From contig PTEX01000060.1 of assembly GCA_003342815.1 (NCBI GenBank), positions 3,098,896 through 3,162,895 on the forward strand: a DNA stretch of 64,000 nt, written 5' to 3'. Origin of the DNA: Eudromia elegans (lineage: Eukaryota > Chordata > Aves > Tinamiformes > Tinamidae). The notes beneath the pieces are model-generated. The model worked only from the letters and a program-made list of their open reading frames with translations. It was not told where the DNA came from and ran no database searches. The stretch's first letter is position 1. Every line of letters starts with the position of its first letter. Positions 1-14,200 of the stretch are shown in pieces. A program made the position numbers and the translations under genes.

Positions 1-664
1 AGGAATTCTGGAGGAGGGCTGAGGATAAAACACCCTGTCACAGGAGCAGTCCCTAGAAATCTGCCCCCAAGCACATGCCATGCGGATCACACACTTTGAA
101 CAGAGGTCAAATGCTCAGCTGCCAAGCAATCTGAGCAGAAAGCGTGCTTATCACACAACTTTAAAATTTTATTGAAGGATGATTCATATTTTCAGTACAC
201 AGAAGGTGTAAGAACCTGTGACTCATTGCTCCCTTTCCCCCGACCATGGTGGGTAGCCCATCCTTCCTTCACCAAGGGCAGTCTGTCTGGGTGCTAGGCT
301 GGGGACCACAGGGAATGGCACTAAATCATTGGTTTAGAGGGGCTAAAATTCAGTTCAACATACAGAAGAGCATTTAAATTATGCCATTTAAATGGTAGTA
401 ATGGTAAGTGGGAAAAGCATTTAGGAAAATTGGTCAGTCCTGACAGAGTATTTTATTAAAAAAGAGGCAAGTTCCAGATGGAGCAGTGGCGAGAGCAGCT
501 ACTGTGCCTGTTGAGTTCAAGTTCAACTTGAATTAACAAGGGCTTTTAGTAGACCTTTGTGCAGAAGGTATGTGCAGAAATGAAAGTAATGTTACTCCTA
601 ATGTCAGGGAGCCACTCATGTGCTGGGGACCACGGTCCTTGGGCACATATGAAAGAATCCTGGG

Positions 665-775
665 CCTGTGCCCATGCTCTAGGCGACCCTGCGTGTGCAG
701 GGGGGTTGGACTAGATGACCTCTACAGGTCCCTTCCAACCCTAGCCATTCTATGATTCTATGATTCTATGATTCT
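665..775 (+). mobile_element. CR1 LINE, 3' end fragment (young subfamily)
   Basis: The 111-bp stretch carries the standard CR1 3' terminus: GGGGGGTTGGACTAGATGAC, then the GGTCCCTTCCAACC block, ending in about three copies of the octamer ATTCTATG at 747-775. CR1 inserts by target-primed reverse transcription and is usually severely 5'-truncated, as here. Compared with the copy ending at 32091 (reverse strand) it differs at only about two or three positions over the shared stretch, so both came from the same recent subfamily. It is non-coding and lies within the DLG2 intron in the antisense orientation to the gene. Confidence 0.93.
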
Positions 776-2368
776 GATAGTTCAAATGGTCCATGCCTCT
801 GTCAGAGCAGGTCTACCTGCATTGAACTGCTCTCACGCTGATGAATTCAGAAGAGGTCTGCATGGCATTAATAAGCCCTTTGGAAACAGATGCAGCCTGT
901 TGGGATACATCTTAAACAGAAAAATCAATAGACAGAGCAGGGGAAAGGAGTAAAACTGCAAGACAGCTGGCTAACCACAGCATATGGGTGAAGGACTGTT
1001 GCAAAAACAGGCAAGAAACGGAAAAGAAGTTGGAATAGAGATTTCTGAATAGGAGGCTTGGAGAAAAGAAGAATGGGAGAGAAGAGAGGTGAGATAATAT
1101 GTACAGAACAAGTGTCCAAAATTAATGTAAGCCATAAACTATAGTGCACTGGTCAGGGTAACACCTAGGGCAGCATATGCTCTATCTCTGTAGGAACGTG
1201 AGCTCTGTCCCATCAATATTATAATGGGTAATGTCCTGACTGGAGGGGCTTGCTTGAAGGTAATATAATTACTGAGTCATAAAAGCACACTCTTCATCCT
1301 AAGAAAAGCTTTGAATTTTTGAGGTAAAATTCTCTCATATTGGGATGGAATGTAAAGTAAGAACAACATTTTTTTCCCACTACTTGATCCTGAATCTGCT
1401 GAAGCCACTCAGGCTTTGAGCTCTGTAGGAATTGATTGTCCTGAGCAGAGGGAGAGGAGGCAGGGAAACTGGGAGCCCTAATTCTGACTCCCACATGCAA
1501 CAGCAACGTCCCTAATTTCCAATTTCTCTCTCAAGGCGATTTTTCAGAGCCAATTTTGTGCAATTGGTATTTTCTGATAAAAACTATTCCAGTGAAAAGT
1601 TATCAACCAGCTTCTACTTTCTCATTAGAAGTAATAATAAAAAGGCAAAGCAAGTCCCTTTTGGAGTGCTGTGGTGAAAAATGAACTAAGAGTAATGGAA
1701 AATTTGAGCTAGCGGGACATAAAGATAGTGACAGTAAAAAGAAGTAATACATCAAGGAAGCTACTTGAAAATATAATTAAGGACTGCTTATTTATATCAA
1801 AAATTGTAAAGGATGACTAGAGAGAAAACAAGTCTTGCTTAGGATATGATATATAGCAGAGGTCATGATTTGAAATCAACAAGTAAGATTATACATGAAT
1901 AAAGTACATTGCCTAAACCTCCTGGTCAGGTATTTACCAGTAGGTTTAAAAGACTGAAAAACACAACAACACAAAGGAAATAAAACCAATAAATTTTACA
2001 AATAAAATCAGAAATTATAAGATGGGACCTGAGCAGAATTAAAACAAGAAAAATAAAAGCAGCAAATAAATGCAGCAGTATGTCCCAAACAACTAAATGA
2101 ATTAAATGGCAAACCAGTGCTTTGGATGCTCAGGAAGGAGGTGGACATGAGCAGGACTGTTAGGGGCCACTGGCATTCTCCTGTGAGCATCTCTGTGGGG
2201 CTCCACTCAGAAATGGAGCAGCAATATCAAATTCTTGGCCTTTCTGCTATTCCACCCACGGATTCCATTTCCAGCTAAAGACAGGAGCACCAAGCCTAAT
2301 TTAAAAATACTGAATTAACAGCAGCTTTATCTCACAGATGAGCCAAAAAAAGCAGTATTATTTATAAA

Positions 2369-2395
2369 AGAAAATTTATAAAATTTATAAAATTT
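2369..2395. repeat. AAATTTATA short tandem repeat
   Basis: About three units of AAATTTATA in an AT-rich stretch. Confidence 0.8.
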
Positions 2396-5300
2396 CAAGA
2401 ATTTAGATGATCTATTCCTGAGATAAAAATCCTACAGATTTAAATAAGAAAGTATATCAAGGCCAAAGCAATAAACGCTACACTAAAGACATACTATAAA
2501 ACCATCCCATAGTGTAAAAATCAAGATGCAATACAAAGGGGAAGGAAATGAAAACTGAAGAGTGAAGAGGAGGAAAATAACGGCAAGATCAGCCATATGA
2601 CACCTAGAAAAGAAGTTCTTACAAAATGTGATATTGATCTCAACTTGATAAGCAGTAATAAATTCCTTTTCAAAGTAATCCACAAGCTAATACTGGATAG
2701 AAAAAGAATTTAAATATATAGAATGCAAATGCAAATATGTTTTGACATTTAAATTGTTTTATAAAACTATGGAACCAAAGCTGCCAGAAAAATTCCCTTA
2801 TAAGTAAGTAAACATCCACTAGAGCAGCCACAACTCAAACATTAACAAATGTTGGTAAAAGCATGTTGGTAAAAGCAGACAGTGAATTAGTCAGCTTCTG
2901 GTCAATAAGGAAAACAATTATTCTGTACTCATTGCTCACTTCGGCTAAAAGGAATCACACTGGGAAAATTAATTGGATATTGTAAAGTATTGGGGCTGGA
3001 AAAAGATCAAAGTGTTCTTTAGAATAAAAGTTAATTTTTGGGTCATGATTTTGTGATCATCTCTTAAATGTTAGACACTCTAAAAACCAATTGTTTTAAA
3101 AGAACAATAGGTCAGTGACTTAACAGAAACTCAAAACCAGCAAAACTAAATTAGTGACAGAGGGGGACATAAATCTCACACAGATGCAAGATAAAAATAA
3201 CCAAAGAAGGTTGCTTTTTGGCCAAGCTTAATATCTTTTTTTTCTTTTCTTCCTCTCCATGAGATAAACACTGATTTAAATCTAAAATTCAGAACTGGAA
3301 TCAGAAACAATGCTATTATTCTGTTATTAGGAAACAATAATCACCAGAGATGTCATATCAACCCAACTAGAGTCCAACTGCCACCACTAGGATGGCTCAT
3401 GTAGGACAGTATCTGAAGAAAAGGACCCTGTGGCTATATATACCTTAGATATTGGTCCAGGAACTATGGCTTTTAGACCCACTGATATACATTCCAAAGG
3501 CAAAAATAAAATGACATTTGTCACTTTAGTAAGGCCTTATTAAAATGTCATCTTAATGTCTTATTAAAATGACCCTTGTCAATGGCATTTGTCTTGGGCT
3601 AATGCCTGAATAGGGTTAATGCTGTGGCTGTTTTGCAAAGGTAACACCTGCATGAAGCCAAAAACTGTGCCATGGAGCACAGTATCAATTTGACATTTAA
3701 AACAGATGTACAGATGTGCACAGATGTAGTTAGGACTACCTACCTCCGGTACCTATACAGAATGACCTCTATGTAGTGTTAATGACAGAAAGTGTTTGAA
3801 ATCTGCCTAGATGTTCTGAAAACAGGCATGGAGAAAATATTATTTTGTTGCTTAAAATATATAGAGAACTGGGTCTTTATAGAGGTCTCATTCTCAGATT
3901 TAAAGCACTGCCTTATTGTAACACCACAAGGCAAGACTTTGCTTGCCAAAACTGCACTGAACATATAAAGGCATGAGAGGAACCAAACGTAACTCCCACC
4001 GTGAACCATGGTCCTGTGGAGCCTGATCCTGCAAGACTCTAAGTGCCAATGGGCACATGACTTCACAGCCTATGTGCTTAAATTCAGAACTTGAGCTCAT
4101 TGCTGAGCATCTATAGCAAAACTCTCCCGCTGTCAGAGGGAAAGGAAGCTCTTGATAGACTTCTAGGAGCAACCACCAGCATCGTAAGTGCAGATCTGAT
4201 GCTAACAAAAACCACTCCTTTTATGCTGTCTTCCCTAGAAGACAGATTAATCAGAGATAGAAAGACTCTCTTTCAGAGTGTGGAAAACAGCAACAAGAAT
4301 CCTCATTTAATGCTAATTACATTAATTGTCAGAATGATATGTTGTCTTCCACGTTGTCGCGCTTTGTCTCCGCTTGGCCTTAATGAATGCTGACTCACAA
4401 TGACGTGCTCCATCTTAGATCATGTATGTTGGTATAAAAACACATCCAAACACACACTTATTAAGCAGTCATGTGTACACACACACAGCTACTTGAAGCT
4501 CTGCAAGAGAAAGGGAAATCATGATTGTAGACTTCATTTGCAGTCTCTGGAAGTCATAAACAAAGAGAGGGGGAGAATATTTTTTAAATTATCTATCAGA
4601 CTCCTCTAAGTTTTATCCCTACAGCTCTTTGTGGTGGTTATCACATTTGTGAGGACATTCAGAAGCACAGACAACAGATGGCTTTCCACTTTCCTATTCT
4701 CCTCTACACAGCTTGAGATCAACCCATCAGCCTTGTGTAAAAAATACAATGACACGAACTCCTGACAAAATATTCTACCAGAAAGTGGTGAAATTGAATA
4801 ATCTAATGAAGAAGTAAAATGAGATCTTCAATAACAGATTTCTCATGAGGCACAGAGTATCCGATGTGTTCAACACAGAACAGTAACCATTTTTCAGAGT
4901 TATTTGTTATTCCTACTTAGTTTACTCTTGCAGTATAAAGTGAGATGCATGCTAGAGACCAGAGGTACAGGGAGGGTGGCATTTTTTTTGCACTAACCAA
5001 TGCAATACAGTAATTAAATCACAATATCCCAACCTATTTGGTTTGAAGAAATCTGCTCAGAAATCTGAATAACATTAAGAGAACCCATACTTTGGTTGAC
5101 AGGTATGCCCATCACTATGGATGGAATTATACAATCTCACAGTGTGTCAGACTGAATTATACCTTTTCAGCAGTGCTTTCAACTGTCAAAACAAACTGTA
5201 GGAAGCTTTTTTTTCCCCATCTCTCTGTTTTCTCTAAGCTTCTAAATCAGTTTCTTGGGAATCACTAAAAAATTCTATCCATGTCTTAGGAGTTTTATCT

Positions 5301-7824
5301 TAGCTAAAGGTCTCTGCTAGTCACACTAAAAAATGAAGGGCAAAATATAAAAGAACGATTTGAAACATGCACAACCCAAAAATCTTTGTTCTTTTGCAGA
5401 GTAAAAATCAAGGAGACCCCGAAGGAAAATAAGTCTGTTTGTGAAACTGAGAGATTCAGAATAAAGTCATTCATATTAGTATTTCCAACCAAAACCTACA
5501 TTGAATCACTTTTTATTTCTGTACTTTCCTTTTCCTTCTTTTGGCCAAGAGTTGATGAATACACTATCTTTTTCATTTACTTTTTATTATCACCCTACTG
5601 TTACAAGCTGCTTTTTTATTTATTTGGAAAAAAATAATTGAAATATAGTACAAATAACAGATAAAGCAATTTTCTTCAGAGCTCCTCTATAAATACATTG
5701 CGATATCAAAAGCAACAGTTTTGTATTTCCTTATTAGGCTCCTGATAGTTAATAATGCTGTTGGCTTTGCTATTCCATCATATGATGAGTAGAAATACCA
5801 GTTTTGAACTTTACTCAATAGTTTGTTGCACATTAAAAATTCAGTCAAGAGAGAAAAAAAGTGTGAAAATATTTACTAGGTTATAAATGATTTAGTTTAA
5901 TTAAGAAGAAAAAAATTTAATTTCACTAATTAAGAAAGGCTAAGAAATATTTGCATTTTTTGCTTTAGCATTGTTTATTTATTGCTCAGAATATGCTGCA
6001 AATTTATATTTGTATTTTCAAATATCTGCCCATGACCAAAAACATTACAAGCGCTTAATCAGGACAGCATCATTAAAAAAAACTTGCAATATCATGGTTT
6101 ATCTCCAAACTGCAGTTTGCAAAGTGATCTATACAGCAACCCTCTACGGTGGTGGGATGTGAGATTGAAGATAATATTACAGTGACTCCAGAGCTCAGTT
6201 ATAACAGGTTAACATAACTCACATTCATGTATGTTGACTCATTTTTAATTTGTTCTCTTCACTGTTATTATCAAATTCAAATATGAGCCTTGACTATAAA
6301 GTTGCAATGAAAGCCTTTACAATTCTGATTTGAAAGATCCATTTTTTTCACAGCATAAAAAGAAATTATTTTGAAGATTTTAGAGGAAAAAGGCAGCAGA
6401 AAAGAAAGAGAAAGAAAAGGGACTGGGAAAGATCTACGTGTGTGTGAATGTATTCACTTACATTGGTCATGCTTCCAGTGTGTCTGACTCCTGTGTGCTT
6501 TACGAAAGACTGTTATTTACTTAGATTAACTTGGATAAATTTTCATATAGGCTTGCAGCATGTCATATTTTGGGCGGTATGACATTCTTGTGGCTATCCA
6601 CAGCCCTATAGATTAGACAAAAGCAACCTGCTCCACTTGGATTGTTGCTTTGAGAAAAGCATCACGTGCTGGTGGTCAGGCCACTTCCCACATGGTGCAT
6701 TAAACCTCACTTGCTTGCACAAGGGCCTTTTTAGGGACTATAAAAATATGAATGCTACATGCTAGGTTCATTAAAATACTGAGCCATAGATGAAAACTAT
6801 GCAAGCCCCAGCAACCTTTATCACAGACATGAGGAAGGAAATCTCCACAGTCAGTAAAAAGGCAAAGAATACTCTAGAAATTTATCTTACTATTTAATAT
6901 CTAAATTTCTTACACAAAAGGCATTTGAGGAATTCTTGAATATCATTATATAATAATACCCAGACAAAACTGCATTAAGAGTTACAATTCAACATACATA
7001 TCAATAATTTAAAGGAAAATACATCACAGGGATATATATTTAGCCCCAAGCAAGATTTACAAACCTAGAAAGTTTACAGATCTCGTTTTATTGGCAAAAA
7101 ACCAAATGTGTTTAAGAGCTGGAAATATGAAAACGGCTGCCTAAGAAAAATAGGAGATGATGGCCATTATGAAAAAGGAGGCAGCGTGCCTTCGGCATCA
7201 GATCTATTGAGAACATTGCATCCATTTTCCCAAGAAACAAATTCTTCATGGAATTCTCTGGAAGCAGATATTACATGGCAACTTCTATTGAAGAAGGCAC
7301 TCTAAAACGTCTGAATTCAAGTACAGAAAAATTTAATAAAGCTGTTAATAAAGCTGTTTTACATTTTAAATTCTCCAAAAATTGGTTTAAAGAACTAGTT
7401 ATGTTGATTTGAGTAAGACTTTCTACTCTTCATATATAAATGCAGTAACATTTTGGATTTGGGCTTTAAAACTCAACTCACTAGAGAACTGCTTGTGGTG
7501 TTTCCAGGCATAGGTCACTACTGCCTGGCAAACACACGGAAAAGACTTATGTGTATGGTAAGTGACTTAGAACCCCAAGCCACATCAAATAAAAAGACTT
7601 AGGGGCCCTATGTATTCCTAAAGTCACAGAGGGATTTTTGAAAATTGCACACAATTACCTCCATGCATGAAAACAAGTAAAACTCTTAAAATAATAAATT
7701 ACTCTTATTTAATCATACTTAATGCAGGATTCCTGTCCCCAAAACACATTACTAGCCATGGTGCTCACAACAACCATTAGTTATATCTAAACACAAAACC
7801 ATCTCACTCATGGAAGTGTATGCT

Positions 7825-7880
7825 GAAGCTTGTATAATAGCCTGGTCCCCAGAAGATCTCAAAGCACTTTACAAATGATA
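7825..7880 (-). mobile_element. MIR-like SINE 3' end remnant, reverse orientation
   Basis: The plus sequence CAGAAGATCTCAAAGCACTT then TACAAATGATAAGGACAG resembles the reversed MIR 3' region (AGTAGATCTCAAAGCGCTTTACAAAGGAGGTCAG). The rest of the SINE is not continuous: sequence resembling CCCCATTTTACA only reappears near 8108, about 230 bp on. Either a later insertion split the element or the match is limited to this block. The intervening AAAACTCCCACTGGCCTCAA recalls an unclassified ancient amniote repeat. Confidence 0.5.
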
Positions 7881-8189
7881 AGGACAGCTTTTGGACATGC
7901 ACAGCCTCCAGTGAAGTCACAAATTGCATCCCAGAATGAAGCCATAGCCAAAGCGCCTGGTTTTGCACCTCACTCACTAAAACTCCCACTGGCCTCAAGG
8001 CCCAGTGAACTCGGAGGAGGTGCTTTGGTGAACGGGAAGTGCTGACTAGGGCTCACATTGCATTCCACAACGTCCCCGTTATCATGCTCCCTTACGCCTT
8101 GCTACATCACACCCCATTTTACACACAACACCATATAAAGAACCAAAGCGATCTGCAATACCGTAACAGTAGAAGAACCTAGAGGAAAA

Positions 8190-8227
8190 CAAAAGGCAAA
8201 ACAAATAAAAAAATAAAAAAAAAAAAA
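8190..8227. repeat. A-rich low-complexity tract
   Basis: AAAAGGCAAAACAAATAAAA followed by AAATAAA and a long A run ending before GTTGATAAG. No SINE body was recognised beside it. Confidence 0.85.
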
Positions 8228-11200
8228 GTTGATAAGCAATGCAAATGTATGTGGTGGAGTTAAGAAGAACCCACGATGCCTGGTTGTCAATCTTATGCTT
8301 TAACCTCGAGGTCAAGCAGCCCTCTTCTGCTGTCATTGCCACAACAGACCATGAACTGAGAGTGAAAATCTGTGGGGAAACAAGGAAAATATGAGAAAGC
8401 ACCTCTTTGGGCTTTGAAGAAAAAAATAAAAATAAAAAAGCCCTCACAGAACGCTTCTTTCAGGTAGGAATCATATTGCAAGACTGGAGAGCACAAAGCC
8501 AGTTCAAGGCTCCTTTGAAGTGCAGGCAAAAGCGGAATGAGAGGCTGGGACACTTTGGCAATGAAAAGGAAGGGGATAAGGAGAAGCATCGGAACTGGGA
8601 TGGAGAGGAAAGGGGAGAACCTTGGAAAGCCAGGCTGAGGACAGGGGACACCTTGACCCCACCGGCAACTCTCCCATCTCCAAGGCTCCAGAACAGGCAA
8701 AACAAGCAGAGGGGTTGTCGCTGTTTTGCCACCCTTTCAGTCTGCACCTCTAACCTCCTGCCTGCTCCTTCTACGCTTTATCTCCGCTTCCTTTCCATGG
8801 CCCAGTGTAAAATTTGTAATTTGCTAGCTTTGCAAAGGGTTATGCTAGATTTTCACCTTGGAAACCCTGGAAAGGTACACAACACTGAACATTTCAATCT
8901 TTCCTATAGACTGTTAGGGATCTATAACATTAAAGAATCTAAATAATATTTTCTTTTAAAATAAATGTACCTACCTTTTTATTTTTTAACACTATCCACT
9001 ATTTTATTGGTGCTAGCCATTAGTTATTTGGAAGGTTTACAGCTTCCTTTGAGCTCATACTTGACTTTACAGCCATTATATTTTTAATTTCAGCAACAAA
9101 ATTCTAATACATTTCCTACTGCAGCCATAAATCACTTTTTATGTTAGAAAGCAGATTGCTCAGTAATTGCCATTTTACTATTACACTGGTGTAAGCAATT
9201 TAAATATGATTGAGTTTTCAAGCTTGGAAACAATATAGAAATTTAAGAGAAAATGCAGAATCAGTGTAAAAAGCAATCAGCAGCCATGGTTTCTACTTGT
9301 ATTAGAATTAATAACAATGACAAAGAACTATGATAATTTTATGAACCAGTTGTGGCTCACTGTCAACCCTTGGGGTCCTAGTGTCAGCTACTCATCTCAC
9401 TCCATTGACCTCCAGATCCTGAGGTACTAAAACAGACAATACCCACAGATGTTGTAAGAGGAGCTGGGAAACTTTTAATGCGATTTTTCAGTCACTCTTT
9501 ACATCAGTAGTAAGCAATAGATTTTCTTGGTAGATTTTCTATTGTTCAATGGCCATAAGATTCATCTTAACACGCAGCAGAGCATCACACCTGGACCTTT
9601 ATCTAGGTGGAAGAGGAACAGCAACTATTCTGTTACTGCCTTTGGAGATAGATTTTTGAAGCCTTCCCTTGCCTAGCACTTCCTATTGACTAGCTTTGTA
9701 ACTTCAAAGAGAAGTGTATTAAGCGTAACAATAACTTTGGCTTCAATCTATGTGAATATGGGCTTTTCTACATACCATCCTAGTAAGGAGAGCATCACAT
9801 GACACCTGGTGCAGGATGGCACCACCACCAGTTTTCACTCTGCATAAGATTTCAGTAACATCCACAAAGTCACTACCTATAGTCTCTTTGCTTAGAGGGA
9901 TGATAATATAGATACATAAATAAATACATCAAATCTTTGTGCTAATTGATAAGTAATACTTTTCTTAATATCACAATCAAACCTAATACCTGTAATATTA
10001 TCTACCTTCTCAACACCTTAGATTTTCATGTGCTTCTTTTGATAGTTTAGGGCTTATTTTGAAACACCACAGAAAGATCTGAATCAAAAGTACAACAGGA
10101 AACGAGTTTACTCATTTTTATACTTATAGAGACTAAACTGGGCTTATTTCATTACGGCAGCAATCTGCAGTCCTTTTCAGAGGAGTTGACTGGAGCTGAT
10201 TTGTATCTTCTATTCCTCATAAAATATTCATTTACTGGACCCAATCCAGAATCATTCTCATTCAGAAAATACTTCTGTTGTGCTCCTATTTCTTTACTCT
10301 GTAGGTCAGGAAGCAATGCATCTTATGAGGTCCTGTCTATGGGACATCCCAGGAGAAGCAACCACTATCCCTGGAGAAGAAAATGTGGGGATGATGTACC
10401 CAAACTTTATCATTCATAAGGTACCACAATAGCCCTTTCAAATTGAAATAGTTAGGACTTTTCCTGAGCTCCTATGATTTTGAAGTGAAATGTTTCATTT
10501 GGCAGATGAAAATTTCCAAAGAAACCAGATGAATGTGCAAAAAAAAAAAAAGGTTATTTAGTAAAACCTCAGTTATTTCCATCATGCTACTGACACATCC
10601 CCTCTATTTGTATTATATGAAAATGTTAAATATTTAAAGTTAATTATATTAATATAAGAATTCTTAATTCCTATGTAGGTTGACTCCTAATATTAAAACT
10701 GCTTACTGTTTCTGTACAATATCAGCACTTATTCTGCCATCTATACTTTCAAAACACAAGTATTGGCTAATCCATAATACACTTTTCTGATTTTTTAGGG
10801 TGATTGTGTTGGTTAAAAAAATAATCAGAGGAGAGTTACGCAAAGTCAAGCAGCGAAGAGGTTGTGCACTGACCCCAGTGGTCTCTCCCCCAGGACCATC
10901 ACCTGTCATGAATCTTTGCTTTTAGCAACCACAAACTGTGAAATTTTATGTTTTGACTGAATACAATCCAAGAATGATGAAAATAAAAGGTCTGGAAGTA
11001 AATTCTGAGGTGGGCCTACAAACAACAAGGAAGCTCTACTACTAGCTACCCAATATGTCTAAGATACAAACCTAAGATACAACATTACTGTTAGGAGACC
11101 AATTAATATACCTGTGTGCTGCACTCCAAACTCTGTAGGTAGATCTCCTCACTCAGACCTGTGTTAGATTACTTGTATCAGGGGCTGCTCTAATGCTTTT

Positions 11201-11230
11201 AGATGGCAGCTATCTCAACACAAAAGTTTT

Positions 11231-11256
11231 CACAAATACACACATACACACACATA
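11231..11256. repeat. CA-rich microsatellite
   Basis: CACAAATACACACATACACA followed by CACATA, an interrupted (CA)n. A cleaner but shorter CA run lies at 39669-39683. Confidence 0.85.
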
Positions 11257-14200
11257 ACACAACAGAGGTTTAAAAGAACAGTCTTGAACCAAAAATATAT
11301 TGCACAAAGAAAAGCCACCACTAAAGCACCCTGCTTTACAACAGTTTTCCTTCACTCACTTCACAAACACAACCACAGAAAAGCCATGATATCAAGTCCT
11401 TATAACTCCTCTGTGACCCTTTTGCACCCAGTCTACTGGTAGCTGGATGCTTGTGTATGTAGGTTCAGAGACAGCAGAACACCCTTGGAGAGCTGCTTTG
11501 CGGACACATTTGCACTCACATTTGTAGTACACAGACCCATACAAAAGCAAAATAAGAAAGTCAGTGAGAGAGGTCGCAGTCAACCTCTCCACACGCTACC
11601 ACAGATGCTGCCCATGCTTGGCACAGGAAGGAAATTAGACTCTGACACGACGCTGTGAGGGCACGATAACTCTGCAACATGCTCTGGGTGCTATATATGC
11701 CCATATAGAAAGTTGTTACATGTTGCTATTAACACAGAACAAAAAAGGAAGATTTTAACAAGGTTTATCAAGGGCTGGCTGGGAGGAATGACAGCGTCCT
11801 CAGGGCAAGAGCTGCCCTGATCTGGACAGTGTTGTCTACCACCGCATGATGGTATCCTCAGGCTATGGTAAATACGATTTGCAAAAGCAACCGGTAACTC
11901 TGACAACATCAGCTTTGTGGCCCAACTGAGACAAACATAAAGATCCATATTTATTGATAAAAATGCCCTGCTCTGACTCTCCGTAAGAAAAAAACAGATT
12001 CTAAGAGGCATATGCATAAAACTTAAGCTGAAGTCTGACTACCATTTTTATTACGCGTTATATTTTAGTCACCAAACAGGACAACGAAAGCCAACTTCTT
12101 TCTTCAAAGTTTACGAAGTTTGAATTTTCTGTGTAATTCTGTGCTGTTCTGTGCAAGTCATTTAAAAGTAACTACGCAATATGTTCGAAACACTAACAAT
12201 AATTATTTAGGTTACTCTCACATTTTTCCCTTGCGAGTCACTAAAAAGTACTTAAAGATGTCCACTGCCAACCTCTCCAGAACTGGTGACTAATGTCAGG
12301 TTTCTAAGTCCATGTTTAGGCTGTGGAATATAATTAACATGAGTTTGAAAAGAAGCAATCATTCGCTTAGTTCAGTAGTTCATAAAATCAGGGTATTTCC
12401 ATTTAAGAGTTTATATTTGAGGACCTAACTTATAAAATACTAGCTATAATATCTCTTAAACCACTTCCTCAAATAGAAGTGGGATACGGAGCTCCTAATA
12501 GGAAAAGCATCCTAAGGTTAAAATACATTAAAAATTTTATTTATGGATAAATTATGTGATACATTTTAAAGGTTTTCACACTAAACTATCGCCAATGTTT
12601 AATTTTAATTTATTTCCTATACCTCAGCTTTCACTGAGATGTCTAGCTTAGCCATTAGTATATTACCTATTACTCATCTGATAGTAGATACTGTCTATCA
12701 CCATTGCATTGATCTATCATGCAAAAGGCTTTCTCACTCAAAATAAATATTAAGAAGAGGGTTTTTTTGAAGCTGACATGACAGATGACATTTTCTCAAT
12801 AACTCCTCAGCTAATATAGTATCGAGAATGACAATGAAGTATAAATCTGATCCTTATTTCTTATCAACTGCCAAGTTATCAGCAATAAAAAAGAAAAATT
12901 GACAGGGATCAAGACCATAATAAAAAGAATTTACTGTAGAAGTAGAGAAGGTTGTGAACATTTCCAGAGCCAAGGAATTCGCTTGCTGCAATAGTTCTGA
13001 AGCGCAGCATTACTGAGCTTGTGATCAGATGCTCTACAGCCTCCAGGCACATGCAATGTAAAAATGCATGGCATATGACAACTGGGAAGAAACTTATAGC
13101 AGGCATCCCATACAGCTCTTAAAACCTGGCTCTCGGGATCCAAATTCCAGTCGTGGATGACTGGGTGTGCATATGTCTGAATAAAAACCTAGTTAATGGC
13201 ATTTCTGTCCTTCATAACTACATGTCTTGTAGCAGTTAGCGCATCCACATCAGTGTTGCAGCTTATATCAAACATCTCTATTAGTCGCCTAAGTGGTGAT
13301 TTCGAATTTAAATTCAGACTTTGGATTTTGAAAGGCAAACAGAACACAGCAACCACGCCCTTCAGTAATGTCCTTTAGAAGGCCATGCATGTGAGATCCT
13401 TTGACAAGGAGACACCTCAGGATAGATTTTACTTCTACAGTTGTCCCTACTTTTTTCCCAGTTTTTCTCCCTCTATCAATTAAATTAGCAATTTACCTCA
13501 AGGATGAATTCTGAAGGAAAGTGTGGTTGAGTGACTAAAACAAAGGCAGAAAACTCAAAGAAATTATTTCTGGTTCCATTTGCTAATCATGTAGGAAATT
13601 CCATCTGTCTGCCTAACACTTTTCTAGTAGCTCCATCCCAGCAACACCAGGAAAGACTGATTCACCTCGTGTTAGCCAGTGTAGTCAGTTTGTCTATCCA
13701 GACTAAAGGAGACATCTAAGAACAGCTTAGATTAAGAGAGCTTCTTCCTCCCCACAGACTACAGACAGAACCCAGGCAAGTAGCTCAGTTGATGCAGCAA
13801 AGTTGAAAAAGAATTCAATTAGTATTTTAATTAGTATTACAGACTTAGTATTTTCAAAGAACTGTAATATCAGTTATGAGAACTCCTGAACATATTAAGC
13901 ACTATAAGCTTCTCAAATAACATTTTTGAATGACTATCTAATATCTTCATTGGCTTCATTGTGAATTTTTTCCTGAGAGCGGCCAGACCACACATTTTAT
14001 GTCACTGTCTCCTCTGATATTTAGCTACATAACCTTGACAATAGTCACTTTATGTAAGATTTGCTGACTTTCCTTATTATGAAAGAGCTCCAGAAGTAGA
14101 ATTTAATCATTACATTTTCGGGAAACCTTAATCCTTTGGTATCATGGATCTTGTTTCTCTTCTACACTTGTTGTGTAGCCCTTTCTAATGTTTTGCAATG

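Noticed and set aside
8407..8946. Open plus-strand frame of 179 codons in a GC-richer patch, overlapped by antisense frames at 8293-8700 and 8460-8747
   Set aside because: No recognisable domain, low-complexity start (lysine/asparagine-rich from an A-rich tract), several overlapping frames open at once, and location in a DLG2 intron. Looks like a chance frame; RNA-seq would be needed to think otherwise.
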